DNA of 64,000 nt from contig NW_027476477.1 in assembly GCF_051020955.1 (NCBI RefSeq), positions 151,310 through 215,309 on the forward strand, read 5' to 3'. The stretch comes from Megalopta genalis. Taxonomy: Eukaryota > Arthropoda > Insecta > Hymenoptera > Halictidae. A model generated the notes under the pieces. That model searched no databases, was not told the DNA's origin, and saw only the letters and a program-made list of their open reading frames with translations. Shown piece after piece: positions 14,488-29,200 of the stretch (its first letter is position 1; each line of letters starts with the position of its first letter). A program made the translations under genes and the position numbers.

Positions 14488-15364
14488 CATGATTTAGCTT
14501 CAAATAAATACGAAGTAGAATGCTTAGCTTCAAATTCATGCGAAACGAAAGATTCAGCTTCAAATACTTGCGATATAAGTGATATAGCTTCAAATACAAG
14601 CGAAACGAACGAGTTAGCTTCAAATCCATGCGAAACACATGATTCGGCTGCAAATCAATGCGATGTAGAAGGTTTAGCTTCAAATCCATGCCAAACACAT
14701 GATTTAGCTTCAAATCCATGGGATGTAGAAGGTTTAGTTTCAAATCCATGCGAAACATATTATTTAATTGCAAATCAGTGCGATGTAGAAGGCTCAGGTT
14801 CAAATCCATCCCATTCAAATGGTTCATCTTCAAATACTTGTGAAAGACATGATTTAGCTTCAACTGCATGCGAAACAAACGAGTTAGCTTCAAATCCATG
14901 CGAAACACGTGATTTAGCTTCATATCAATACGAAGTACAAGGCTTAGCTTTAAATTCATGCGAAACGAAAGATTCAGCTTCAAATACTTGCGATATAGGT
15001 GATATAGCTTCAAATACAGGCGAAAGGAACGAGTTAGCTTCAAATGCATGCGAAGCACATGATTCAGCTGCAAATCAATGCGATGTAGAAGGTTTAGCTT
15101 CAAATCCATGCCAAACACATGATTTAGCTTCAAATCCATGGGATGTAGAAGGTTTAGCTTCAAATCCATGTGAAACACATTATTTAGCTGCAAATCAGTG
15201 CGAAGTAGAAGGATCAGGTTCAAATCCATGCGATTCAAATGGTTCATCTTCAAATACTTGAGAAAGACATGATTTAGCTTCAACTGCAAGCGAAAAAATC
15301 GAGTTAGCTTCAAATCAATGCGATGTAGAAGGTTTAGCTTCAAATCAATAAGAGGTAGAAGGTT
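14488..15364. repeat. Duplicated block, copy 2 (partner 8975-9850)
   Basis: Second copy of 8975-9850, including the shared rare variants CCATCCCATTCAAATGG and the B-type monomer with CAATAAGAGG. The frame-restoring base at 14817 makes the minus-strand repeat ORF longer here. Confidence 0.85.
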
Positions 15365-18119
15365 TAGCTTCAAATCCATGCGATACACTAGTTTTAGCTC
15401 CAAATCAATGCGATGTAGAAGGTTCAGCATCAAATACATACGACACATATGATTTAGCTTCAAATACTTCCGATATAAATGATATAGCTTCAAAAGCTGG
15501 AGGAACAAACGAGGTAGCTTCAATTCCATGCGAAACAAATGATTTAGCTTCAAATCAATGCGAAGTAGATGGCTTAGCTTCAAATCCATTCGAAACAAAT
15601 GGTTTAGCTACAAATACTTGTGATATACATTATTTAGCTACAACTGCATGCGAAACAAACGAGATAGCTTCAAATCCATGCGAAACACATGATTTAGCTT
15701 CAAATCAATGCGATGTATAAGGTTTAGCTTCAAATCCATGCGAAACAAATGGTTTAGCTATAAATACTTTTGATATACATTATTTAGCTACAACTGGATG
15801 CAAAACGAACTAGTTAGCTTCAAATCCATGCGATACACATGATTTAGCTTCAAATCAATACGATGTAGTAGGTTCAGCTTCAAATTCATGCGATATAAGT
15901 GATATAGCTTCAAAAGCAGGAGGAACAAACGAGGTAGCTTCAATTCCATGCGAAACAAATGATTTAGCTGCAAATCAATACGAAGTAGAAGGTTTTGCTT
16001 CAAATCCATACGAAAAAAATGGTTTAGCTACAAATACTTGTGATATACATTATTTAGCTACAACTGCATGCGAAACGAACGAGTTAGCTTCAAATCCATG
16101 CGAAACACATGATTTATCTTCAAATAAATTCGAAGTAGAAGGCTTAGCTTCAAATTCATGCGAAACGAAAAATTCAGCTTCAAATACTTGCGATATAAGT
16201 GATATAGCTTCAAATACAGGCGAAAAGAACGAGTTAGCTTCAAATCCATGCGAAACACATGATTCAGCTGCAAATCAATGCGATGTAGAAGGTGTAGCTT
16301 CAAATCCATGCCAAACACATGATTTAGCTTCAAATCCATGGGATGTAGAAGGTTTAGTTTCAAATCCATGCGAAACATATTATTTAATTGCAAATCAGTG
16401 CGATGTAGAAGGCTCAGGTTCAAATCCATCCCATTCAAATGGTTCATCTTCAAATACTAGTGAAAGACATGATTTAGCTTCAACTGCATGCGAAACAAAC
16501 GAGTTAGCTTCAAATCCATGCGAAACACGTGATTTAGATTCACATCAATACGAAGTACAAGGCTTAGCTTTAAATTCATGCGAAACGAAAGATTCAGCTT
16601 CAAATACTTGCGATATAGGTGATATAGCTTCAAATACAGGCGAAAGGAACGAGTTAGCTTCAAATGCATGCGAACCACATGATTCAGCTGCAAATCAATG
16701 CGATGTAGAAGGTTTAGCTTCAAATCCATGCCAAACACATGATTTAGCTTTAAATCCATGGGATGTAGAAGGTTCAGCTTCAAATCCATGCGAAACATAT
16801 TATTTAGCTGCAAATCAGTGCGATGTAGAAGGCTCAGGTTCAAATCCATGCGATACAAATGGTTTCATCTTCAAATACTTGTGAAAGACATGATTTAGCT
16901 TCAACTGCATGCGAAACAAACGAGTTAGCTTCAAATCCATGTGAAACACACGATTTAGCATCAAATCAATGCGATGTAGAAGGTTTAGCTTCAAACCCAT
17001 GCGAAACAAATGATTTAGCTTCAAATCAATGCGATGTAGAAGGTTCAGCTTCAATTACATACGACACATATGATTTAGCTTCAAATACTTCCGATATAAA
17101 TGATATAGCTTCAAAAGCTGGAGGAACAAACGAGGTAGCTTCAATTCCATGCGAAACAAATGATTTAGCTTCAAATCAATGCGAAGTAGATGGCTTAGCT
17201 TCAAATCCATTCGAAACAAAAGGTTTAGCTATAAATACTAGTGATATACATTATTTAGCTACAACTGGATGCAAAACGAACGAGTTAGCTACAAATCCAT
17301 GCGAAACACATGATTTAGCTTCAAATCAATGCGACGTATAAGGTTTAGCTTCAAATACATACGACACATATGATTTAGCTTCAAATACTTCCGATATAAA
17401 TGATATAGCTTCAAAAGCTGGAGGAACAAACGAGGTAGCTTCAATTCCATGCGAAACAAATGATTTAGCTTCAAATCAATGCGAAGTAGATGGCTTAGCT
17501 TCAAATCCATGCGAAACAAATGGTTTAGCTACAAATACTTGTGATATACATTATTTAGCTACAACTGCATGCGAAATAAACGAGTTAGCTTCAAATCCAT
17601 ACGAAACTCATGATTTAGCTTCAAACCAATGCGATGTAGAAGGTTTAGCTTCAAATCCATGCGAATCAAATGATTTAGCTTCAAATACTTGTGATATACA
17701 TGATATAGCTTCAAATGCAGACGGAAAAAACGAGTTAGCTTCAAATCCATGCGAAAGACATGATTTAGTTTCAAATCAGTGCGTTCTAGGAGGCTTAGCT
17801 TCAAAACCCATGCGAAACAAACGAGTTAGCTTCAAATCCATGCGATACACTAGATTTAGCTTCAAATCAATGCGATGTAGAAGGTTCAGCTTCAAATACA
17901 TACGACACATATGATTTAGCTTCAAATACTTCCGATATAAATGATATAGCTTCAAAAGCTGGAGGAACAAACGAGGTAGCTTCAATTCCATGCGAAACAA
18001 ATGATTTAGCTTCAAATCAATGCGAAGTAGATGGCTTAGCTTCAAATCCATGCGAAACAAATGGTTTAGCTACAAATACTTGTGATATACTTTATTTAGC
18101 TACAACTGCATGCGAAACA
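15365..18119. repeat. Array zone, mixed unit types with recurring blocks
   Basis: Contains pieces later reused in the 2106-bp repeat: 17276-17800 recurs at 27251-27775 (offset 9975), and 17776-18060 recurs at 26910-27194. The order differs between the two places, which implies rearrangement between copies. No gene seen. Confidence 0.8.
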
Positions 18120-20404
18120 AACGAGTTAGCTTCAAATCCATGCGAAACAAATGATTTAGCTTCAAACACTTGGGGTATAAGTGATATAGCTTCAAATGCA
18201 GACTAATCAAACGAGTTAGCTTCAAAATCCATGCGATACACATGATTCAGCTTCAAATACTTGCGATATAAGTGATGTAGATTCAACTGCAGGCGAAACG
18301 AACGAGTTAGCTTCAAATCCATAGGAAAAACATGATTTAGCTGCAAATCAATGCGATGTAGAGAAGGTTTAGCTTCAAATCCATGCGATACACTAGACTT
18401 AGCTTCAAATCAATGCGATGTAGATGGTTCAGCATCAAATACATACGACACATATGATTTAGCTTCAAATACTTCCGATATAAATGATATAGCTTCAAAA
18501 GCTGGAGGAACAAACGGGGTAGCTTCAATTCCATGCGAAACAAATGATTTAGCTTCAAATCAATGAGATGTAGATGGCTTAGCTTCAAATCTATGCGAAA
18601 CAAATGATTTAGCTTCAAATAAATTCGAAGTAGAAGGCTTAGCTTCAAATTCATGCGAAACGAAAGATTCAGCTTCAAATACTTGCGCTATAAGTGATAT
18701 AGCTTCAAATACAGGCGAAACGAACGAGTTAGTTTCAAATCCATGCGAAACACACGATTCAACTGCAAATCAATGCGATGTAGAAGGTTTAGCTTCAAAT
18801 CCATGCCAAACACATGATTTAGCTTCAAATCCATGGGATGTAGAAGGTTTAGCTTCAAATTCATGCGAAACATATTATTTAGCTGCAAATCAGTGCGATG
18901 TAGAACGCTCAGGTTCAAATCCATGCGATTCAAATGGTTTCATCTTCAAATACTTGTGAAAGTCATGATTTAGCTTCAACTGCATGCGAAACAAACGAGT
19001 TAGCTTCAAATCCATGCGAAACACATGATTTAGCTGCAAATCAATGCGATGTAGAAGGTATAGCTTCAAATCCATGCGATGCACTAGATTTAGCTTCAAA
19101 TCAATGCGATGTAGAAGGTTCAGCATCAAATACATACGACACATATGATTTAGCTTCAAATACTTCCGATATAAATGATATAGCTTCAAAAGCTGGAGGA
19201 ACAAACGAGGTAGCTTCAATTCCATGCGAAAGAAATGATTTAGCTTCAAATCAAAGCGAAGTAGATGGCTTAGCTTCAAATCCATGCGAAACAAATGATT
19301 TAGCATCAAACACTTGGGGTATAAGAGATATAGCTTCAAATGCAGACTAATCAAACTAGTTAGCTTCAAAATCCACGCGATACACATGATTCAGCTTCAA
19401 ATACTTGCGATATAAGTGATATAGATTCAACTGCAGGCGAAACGAACGAGTTAGCTTTAAATCCATGCGAAACACATGATTTAGCTGCAAATCAATGCGA
19501 TGTAGAAAGCTTAGCTTCAAATCCATGCGATACACTAGATTTAGCTTCAAATCAATGCGATGTAGAAGGTGCAGCTTCAAATTCATACGACGCATATGAT
19601 TTAGCTTCAAATACTTCCGATATAAACGATATAGCTTCAAAAGCTGGAGGAACAAACGAGGTAGCTTTAATTCCATGCGAAACAAATGATTTAGCTTCAA
19701 ATCAATGCGAAGTAGATGGCTTAGCTTCAAATCCATGCGAAACAAATGGTTTAGCTACAAATACTTGTGCTATACTTTATTTAGCTACAGCCGCATGCGA
19801 AACAAACGAGTTAGCTTCAAATCCATGCGAAACACATGATTTATCTCCAAATCAATGCGATGTATAAGGATTAGCTTCAAATCCATGCGAAACAAATGAT
19901 TTAGCTTCAAACACTTGGGGTATAAGTGATATAGCTTCAAATGCAGACTAATCAAACGAGTTCGCTTCAAAATCCACGCGATACACATGATTCAGCTTCA
20001 AATACTTGCGATATAAGTGATTTAGATTCAACTGCAGGCGAAACGAACGAGTTAGCTTCAAATCCATGCGAAACACATGATTTAGCTGCAAATCAATGCG
20101 ATGTAGAAAGTTTAGCTTCAAATCCATGCGATACACAAGATTTAGCTTCAAATCAATGCGATGTAGAAGTTTCTGCTTCATATACATACGACACATATGA
20201 CTTAGCTTCAAATACTTCCGAAATAAATGATATAGCTTCAAAAGCTGGAGGAACAAACGAGGTAGCTTCAATTCCATGCGAAACAAATGATTTAGCTTCA
20301 AATCAATGCGAAGTAGATGGCTTAGCTTCAAATCCATGCGAAACAAATGGTTTAGCTACAAATACTTGTGATATACATTATTTAGCTACAACTGCATGCG
20401 AAAT
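18120..20404. repeat. Duplicated block, copy 1 (partner 29901-32185)
   Basis: About 2.29 kb matching 29901-32185 at a constant offset of 11781 bp with few substitutions. It shares the 3-nt insertion GTAGAGAAGG near 18360, the extra T in GGTTTCATC near 18940 and the AAAATCCACGCG junctions. Confidence 0.88.
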
Positions 20405-23400
20405 AAACGAGTTAGCTTCAAATCCATACCAAACTCATGATTTAGCTTCAAACCAATGCGATGTAGAAGGTTTAGCTTCAAATCATGCGAATCAAATGAT
20501 TTAGCTTCAAATACTTGTGATATACATGATATAGCTTCAAATGCAGACGGAAAAAAACGAGTTAGCTTCAAATCCATGCGAAAGACATGATTTAGTTACA
20601 AATCAGTGCGTTCTAGGAGGCTTAGCTTCAAAACCCATGCGAAACAAACGAGTTAGCTTCAAATCCATGCGATACACTAGATTTAGCTTCAAATCAATGC
20701 GATGTAGAAGGTTCAGCTTCAAATACATACGACACATATTATTTAGCTTCAAATACTTCCGATATAAATGATATAGCTTCAAAAGCTGGAGGAACAAACG
20801 AGGTAGCTTCAATTACATGCGAAACAAATGATTTAGCTTCAAATCAATGCGATGTAGAAGGTTTAGCTTCAAATCCATGCGAATCAAATGATTTAGCTTC
20901 AAATACTTGTGATATACATGATATAGCTTCAAATGCAGACGGAAAAAACGAGTTAGCTTCAAATCCATGCGAAAGACATGATTTAGCTTCAAATCAGTGC
21001 GTTCTAGGAGGCTTAGCATCAAAACCCATGCGAAACAAACGAGTTAGCTTCAAATCCATGCGAAACACATGATTTAGCTGCAAATCAATGCAAAGTAGAT
21101 GGCTTAGCTTCAAATCCATGCGAAAACAAATGGTTTAACTACAAATACTTGTGATATACATTATTTAGATACAACTGCATGCGAAACAAACGAGTTAGCT
21201 TCAAATCCATGCGAAACACATGATTTAGCTTGAAATCAATGCGATGTATAAGGTTTAGCTTCAAATCCATGCGAAACAAATGACTTAGCTTCAAACACTT
21301 GGGGTATAAGTGACATAGCTTCAAATGCAGACTAATCAAACGAGTTAGCTTCAAAATCCACGCGATACACATGATTCAGCTTCAAATACTTGCGATATAA
21401 GTGATTTAGATTCAACTGCAAGCGAAACGAACGAGTTAGCTTCAAATCCATGCGAAACACATGATTTAGCTGCAAGTCAATGCGATGTAGAATGTTTAGC
21501 TTCAAAGCCATGCGATACACTATATTTAACATCAAATCAATGCGATGTAGAAGGTTTAGCTTCCAATCCATGCGAAAGACATGATTTAGATTCAAATCAA
21601 CTTGAAGTACAAGGCTTAGATTCAAATCCATGCGAAACAAATGGTTTAGCTACAAATACTTGTGATATACGTTATATAGAATTAACTGCATGCGCAACGA
21701 ACGAGTTAGCTTCAAATCCATGCGAAACATATTATTTGCATTCGAATCAATGCGAAGTAGAAGGGTTAGCTTCAAATCCTTGCGAATCGCATGATTTATC
21801 TTCAAATTCATGCGAAATACATGGTTTAGCTTCAATTCCATGCGTATCAAATGGATTAGCTTCGAATACTTGTGGTATACATGATTTAGCTTCAACTGCG
21901 TGCGAAACAAACGAATTAGCTTCAAATCAATGCGATAGACATGATTAAGCTTGAATTCAACACGAAGTAGAAGGCTTAGCTTCAAATCCATGCGAAACGA
22001 AGGATTTAGATTCAAATACTTGCGAATATGAGGGGTACAGCTTCAAATGCAAGCGAAACAAACGAGTTAGCTTCACATCCTCGCGAAACACATGATTTAG
22101 CTTCATATCGAAGGGAAACACATGATTTAGCTTCAAATCAATGCGATGTAGGAGGTTTAGCTTCAAATCCATGCGAAAAAATGATTTAGCATCAGATGCT
22201 TGCTATATAAGTAATATAGCTTCAAATGCAGGGGAAAAAGGAGTTAGCTTCAAATCCATGCAAAACACATGATTAAGCTTCAAATCAATGCTATGTAGAA
22301 GGTTTAGCTTCAAATCCAAACGAAACACATGATTTAGCTTCAAATCAATGCGATATAGAAGGCTTAGCTTCAAAACCATGCAAAACACGTGATTTAGGAT
22401 CCAACCAATGCGAAGTAGATGGCTTAGCTTCAAATCCATGCGAAAATAATGATTTAACGTCAAATACTTGCGAATATAAGGGATGCAGCTTCTAATGTAT
22501 GCGAAACAAACGAGTTAGCTTCAAATACTTGCGATATAAATGAAGTAGGTTCAAAAGCAGGAAAAACAAACGAGTTAGCTTCAAATCCATACGAAACACA
22601 TGTTTTAGCTTCAAATCGATGCGATGTGGAAGGTTTAGCTTCAAACCAATAAGAGGTAGAAGGTTTAGCTTCAGATCAATAGAATGTAGAACGTTTAGTT
22701 TCAAATCAATGCGATGTAGAATGTTTTGCTTCAAATCCATGCGAAAAAAATGGTTTAGCTACAAATACTAGTGATATACATTATTTAGCTACAATTGCAT
22801 GCGAAACGAACGAGTTAGCTTCAAATCCATGCGAAACACATGATTTAGCTTCAAATCAATGCGATGTAGAAAGTTTAGATTCAAATCCATTCGAATCAAA
22901 TGATTTAGCTTCAAATACTTGTGATATACATGATATAGCTTCAAATGCAAATGGAAAAAACGAGTTAGCTTCAAATCCAGGCGAAAGACATGATTCAGCT
23001 TCAAATCAGTGCCTTCTAGGAGGCTTAGAATCAAAACCCATGCGAAACAAACGAGTTAGCTTCAAATCCATGCGATACACTAGATTTAGCTTCAAATCAA
23101 TGCGATGTATAAGGTTTAGCTTCAAATCCATGCGAAACAAATGATTTAGCTTGAAACACTTCGGGAATAAGTGATATAGCTTCAACTGCAGACTAATCAA
23201 ACGAGTTAGCTTCAAAATCCACGCGATACACATGATTCAGCTTCAAATACTTGCGCTATAAGTGATATAGCTTCAAATACAGGGGAAACGAACGAGTTAG
23301 CTTCAAAACCATGCGAAACACATGATTCAGCTGCAAATCAATGCGATGTAGAAGGTTTATCTTCAAATCCATGCCAAACACATGATTTAGCTTCAAATCC

Positions 23401-24450
23401 ATGGGATGTAGAAGGTTTTGCTTCAAATCCATGCGAAACATATTATTTAGCTGCAAATCAGTGCGATGTAGAAGGCTCAGGTTCAAATCCATGCGATTCA
23501 AATGGTTTCATCTTCAAATACTTGTGAAAGACATGATTTAGCTTCAACTGCATGCGAAACAAACGAGTTAGCTTCAAATCCATGCGAAACACATGATTTA
23601 GCTGCAAATCAATGCGATGTAGAAGGTTTAGCTTCAAATCCATGCGATACACTAGTTTTAGCTTCAAATCAATGCGATGTAGAAGGTTCAGCATCAAATA
23701 CATACGACACATATGATTTAGCTTCAAATACTTCCGATATAAATGATATAGTTTCAAAAGCTGGAGGTACAAACGAGGTAGCTTCAATTCCATGCGAAAC
23801 AAATGATTTAGCTTCAAATCAATGCGAAGTAGATGGCTTAGCTTCAAATCCATTCGAAACAAATGGTTTAGCTACAAATACTTGTGATATACATTATTTA
23901 GCTACAACTGCATGCGAAACAAACGAGATAGCTTCAAATCCATGCGAAACACATGATTTAGCTTCAAATCAATGCGATGTATAAGGTTTAGCTTCAAATC
24001 CATGCGAAACAAATGGTTTAGCTATAAATACTTTTGATATACATTATTTAGCTACAACTGGATGCAAAACGAACGAGTTAGCTACAAATCCATGCGAAAC
24101 ACATGATTCAGTTTCAAATCAATGCGATGTATAAGGTTTAGCTTCAAATCCATGCGATACACATGATTTAGCTTCAAATCAATACGATGTAGTAGGTTCA
24201 GCTTCAAATTCATGCGATATAAGTGATATAGCTTCAAAAGCAGTAGGAACAAACGAGGTAGCTTCAATTCCATGCGAAACAAATGATTTAGCTGCAAATC
24301 AATACGAAGTAGAAGGTTTTGCTTCAAATCCATACGAAAAAAATGGTTTAGCTACAAATACTTGTGATATACATTATTTAGCTACAACTGCATGCGAAAC
24401 GAACGAGTTAGCTTCAAATCCATGCGAAACACATGATTTATCTTCAAATA
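20405..24450. repeat. Array zone, mixed and partly diverged units
   Basis: Starts with units like those at 17.5-17.8 kb. It then has a more diverged stretch (21650-22750) with several indels and unusual monomers such as GAATATGAGGGGTACAGC, and a B-type run near 22640-22730. Around 23.0-24.4 kb it resembles 10.3-11.5 kb. No gene seen. Confidence 0.8.
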
Positions 24451-25930
24451 AATTCGAAGTAGAAGGCTTAGCTTCAAATTCATGCGAAACGAAAGATTCA
24501 GCTTCAAATACTTGCGATATAAGTGATATAGCTTCAAATACAGGCGAAAAGAACGAGTTAGCTTCAAATCCATGCGAAACACATGATTCAGCTGCAAATC
24601 AATGCGATGTAGAAGGTTTAGCTTCAAATCCATGCGAAACATATTATTTAGCTGCAAATCAGTGCTATGTAGAAGGCTGAGGTTCAAATCCATGCGATTC
24701 AAATGGTTCATCTCCAAATACTTGTGAAAGACATGTTTTAGCTTCAACTGCATGCGAAACAAACGAGTTAGCTTCAAATCCATGCGAAACACATGATTTA
24801 GCTTCAAATCAATGCGATGTAGAAGGTTCAGCTTCAAATCCATGCGAATCAAATGATTTAGCTTCAAATCAATGCGAAGTAGATGGCTTAGCTTCAAATC
24901 CATGCGAAACAAATGGTTTAGCTACAAATACTTGTGATATACATTATTTAGCTACAACTGCATGCGAAACAAACGAGTTAGCTTCAAAACCATGCGATAC
25001 ACTAGATTTAGCTTCAAATCAATGCGATGTAGAAGGTCCAGCTTCAAATACATACGACACATATTATTTAGCTTCAAATACTTCCGATATAAATGATATA
25101 GCTTCAAAAGTTGGAGGAACAAACGAGGTAGCTTTAATTACATGCGAAACAAATGATTTAGCTTCAAATCAATGCGATGTAGATGGCTTATCTTCAAATC
25201 CATGTGAAACAAATGGTTTATCTTCAAATTAATTCGAAGTAGAAGGCTTAGCTTCAAATTCATGCGAAACGAAAGATTCAGCTTCAAATACTTGCGATAT
25301 AAGTGATATAGCTTCAAATACAGGCTAAAAGAACGAGTTAGCTTCAAATCCATGCGAAACACATGATTCAGCTGCAAATCAATGCGATGTAGAAGGTTTA
25401 GCTTCAAATCCATGCGAAACGTATTATTTAGCTGCAAATCAGTGCTATGTAGAAGGCTGAGGTTCAAATCCATGCGATTCAAATGGTTCATCTCCAAATA
25501 CTTGTGAAAGACATGTTTTAGCTTCAACTGCATGCGAAACAAACGAGTTAGCTTCAAATCCATGCGAAACACATGATTTAGCTTCAAATCAATGCGATGT
25601 AGAAGGTTCAGCTTCAAATCCATGCGAATCAAATGATTTAGCTTCAAATCAATGCGAAGTAGATGGCTTAGCTTCAAATCCATGCGAAACAAATGGTTTA
25701 GCTACAAATACTTGTGATATACATTATTTAGCTACAACTGCATGCGAAACAAACGAGTTAGCTTCAAAACCATGCGATACACTAGATTTAGCTTCAAATC
25801 AATGCGATGTAGAAGGTCCAGCTTCAAATACATACGACACATATTATTTAGCTTCAAATACTTCCGATATAAATGATATAGCTTCAAAAGTTGGAGGAAC
25901 AAACGAGGTAGCTTTAATTACATGCGAAAC
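24451..25930. repeat. 780-bp tandem duplication (26 monomers)
   Basis: Blocks starting near 24451 and 25231 align at an offset of exactly 780 bp. Differences are few, for example GGCGAAAAG against GGCTAAAAG at 24546/25326 and ACATATTAT against ACGTATTAT at 24650/25430. Similarity is lost before 24450 and after about 25930. Confidence 0.88.
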
Positions 25931-26219
25931 ACATGATTTAGCTGCAAATCAATGCGATGTAGAAGGTTTAGCTTCAAATCCATGCGATACACTAGATTTA
26001 GCTTCAAATCAATGCGATACACTAGATTTAGCTTCAAATACTTCCGATATAAATGATATAGCTTCAAAAGCTGGAGGAACAAACGAGGTAGCTTCAATTC
26101 CATGCGAATCAAATGATATAGCTTCAAAAGCTGGAGGAACAAACGGGGTAGCTTCAATTCCATGCGAAACAAATGATTTAGCTTCAAATCAATGAGATGT
26201 AGATGGCTTAGCTTCAAAT

Positions 26220-29200
26220 TCATGCGAAACGAAAGATTCAGCTTCAAATACTTGCGCTATAAGTGATATAGCTTCAAATACAGGCGAAACGAACGAGTTA
26301 GTTTCAAATCCATGCGAAACACACGATTCAACTGCAAATCAATGCGATGTAGAAGGTTTAGCTTCAAATCCATGCCAAACACATGATTTAGCTTCAAATC
26401 CATGGGATGTAGAAGGTTTAGCTTCAAATCCATGCGAAACATATTATTTAGCTGCAAATCAGTGCGATGTAGAACGCTCAGGTTCAAATCCATGCGATTC
26501 AAATGGTTTCATCTTCAAATACTTGTGAAAGTCATGATTTAGCTTCAACTGCATGCGAAACAAACGAGTTAGCTTCAAATCCATGCGAAACACATGATTT
26601 AGCTGCAAATCAATGCGATGTAGAAGGTATAGCTTCAAATCCATGCGATGCACTAGATTTAGCTTCAAATCAATGCGATGTAGAAGGTTCAGCATCAAAT
26701 ACATACGACACATATGATTTAGCTTCAAATACTTCCGATATAAATGATATAGCTTCAAAAGCTGGAGGAACAAACGAGGTAGCTTCAATTCCATGCGAAT
26801 CAAATGATTTAGCTTCAAATACTTGTGATATACATGATATAGCTTCAAATGCAGACGGAAAAAACGAGTTAGCTTCAAATCCATGCGAAAGACATGATTT
26901 AGTATCAAATCAGTGCGTTCTAGGAGGCTTAGCATCAAAACCCATGCGAAACAAACGAGTTAGCTTCAAATCCATGCGATACACTAGATTTAGCTTCAAA
27001 TCAATGCGATGTAGAAGGTTCAGCTTCAAATACATACGACACATATGATTTAGCTTCAAATACTTCCGATATAAATGATATAGCTTCAAAAGCTGGAGGA
27101 ACAAACGAGGTAGCTTCAATTCCATGCGAAACAAATGATTTAGCTTCAAATCAATGCGAAGTAGATGGCTTAGCTTCAAATCCATTCGAAACAAAAGGTT
27201 TGGCTATAAATACTAGTGATATACATTATTTAGCTACAACTGGATGCAAAACGAACGAGTTAGCTACAAAACCATGCGAAACACATGATTTAGCTTCAAA
27301 TCAATGCGACGTATAAGGTTTAGCTTCAAATACATACGACACATATGATTTAGCTTCAAATACTTCCGATATAAATGATATAGCTTCAAAAGCTGGAGGA
27401 ACAAACGAGGTAGCTTCAATTCCATGCGAAACAAATGATTTAGCTTCAAATCAATGCGAAGTAGATGGCTTAGCTTCAAATCCATGCGAAACAAATGGTT
27501 TAGCTACAAATACTTGTGATATACATTATTTAGCTACAACTGCATGCGAAATAAACGAGTTAGCTTCAAATCCATACGAAACTCATGATTTAGCTTCAAA
27601 CCAATGCGATGTAGAAGGTTTAGCTTCAAATCCATGCGAATCAAATGATTTAGCTTCAAATACTTGTGATATACATGATATAGCTTCAAATGCAGACGGA
27701 AAAAACGAGTTAGCTTCAAATCCATGCGAAAGACATGATTTAGTTTCAAATCAGTGCGTTCTAGGAGGCTTAGCTTCAAAACACATGCGAAACAAACGAG
27801 TTAGCTTCAAATCCATGCGAAACAAATGATTTAGCTTCAAACAATTGGGGTATAAGTGATATAGCTTCAAATGCAGACTAATCAAACCAGTTAGCTTCAA
27901 AATCCATGCGATACACATGATTCAGCTTCAAATACTTGCGATATAAGTGATGTAGATTCAACTGCAGGCGAAACGAACGAGTTAGCTTCAAATCCATAGG
28001 AAAAACATGATTTAGCTGCAAATCAATGCGATGTAGAGAAGGTTTAGCTTCAAATCCATGCGATACACTAGACTTAGCTTCAAATCAATGCGATGTAGAT
28101 GGTTCAGCATCAAATACATACGACACATATGATTTAGCTTCAAATACTTCCGATATAAATGATATAGCTTCAAAAGCTGGAGGAACAAACGGGGTAGCTT
28201 CAATTCCATGCGAAACAAATGATTTAGCTTCAAATCAATGAGATGTAGATGGCTTAGCTTCAAATCTATGCGAAACAAATGATTTAGCTTCAAATAAATT
28301 CGAAGTAGAAGGCTTAGCTTCAAATTCATGCGAAACGAAAGATTCAGCTTCAAATACTTGCGCTATAAGTGATATAGCTTCAAATACAGGCGAAACGAAC
28401 GAGTTAGTTTCAAATCCATGCGAAACACACGATTCAACTGCAAATCAATGCGATGTAGAAGGTTTAGCTTCAAATCCATGCCAAACACATGATTTAGCTT
28501 CAAATCCATGGGATGTAGAAGGTTTAGCTTCAAATCCATGCGAAACATATTATTTAGCTGCAAATCAGTGCGATGTAGAACGCTCAGGTTCAAATCCATG
28601 CGATTCAAATGGTTTCATCTTCAAATACTTGTGAAAGTCATGATTTAGCTTCAACTGCATGCGAAACAAACGAGTTAGCTTCAAATCCATGCGAAACACA
28701 TGATTTAGCTGCAAATCAATGCGATGTAGAAGGTATAGCTTCAAATCCATGCGATGCACTAGATTTAGCTTCAAATCAATGCGATGTAGAAGGTTCAGCA
28801 TCAAATACATACGACACATATGATTTAGCTTCAAATACTTCCGATATAAATGATATAGCTTCAAAAGCTGGAGGAACAAACGAGGTAGCTTCAATTCCAT
28901 GCGAATCAAATGATTTAGCTTCAAATACTTGTGATATACATGATATAGCTTCAAATGCAGACGGAAAAAACGAGTTAGCTTCAAATCCATGCGAAAGACA
29001 TGATTTAGTATCAAATCAGTGCGTTCTAGGAGGCTTAGCATCAAAACCCATGCGAAACAAACGAGTTAGCTTCAAATCCATGCGATACACTAGATTTAGC
29101 TTCAAATCAATGCGATGTAGAAGGTTCAGCTTCAAATACATACGACACATATGATTTAGCTTCAAATACTTCCGATATAAATGATATAGCTTCAAAAGCT

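Noticed and set aside
14414..15598. 394-residue minus-strand ORF (and others such as 3707-4882 and 8205-8900) as a repetitive structural protein gene
   Set aside because: It is pure satellite read in one of the open frames. It has no signal peptide, unique domain, splice context or conserved start. Related copies in the array are cut by different stops and frameshifts.
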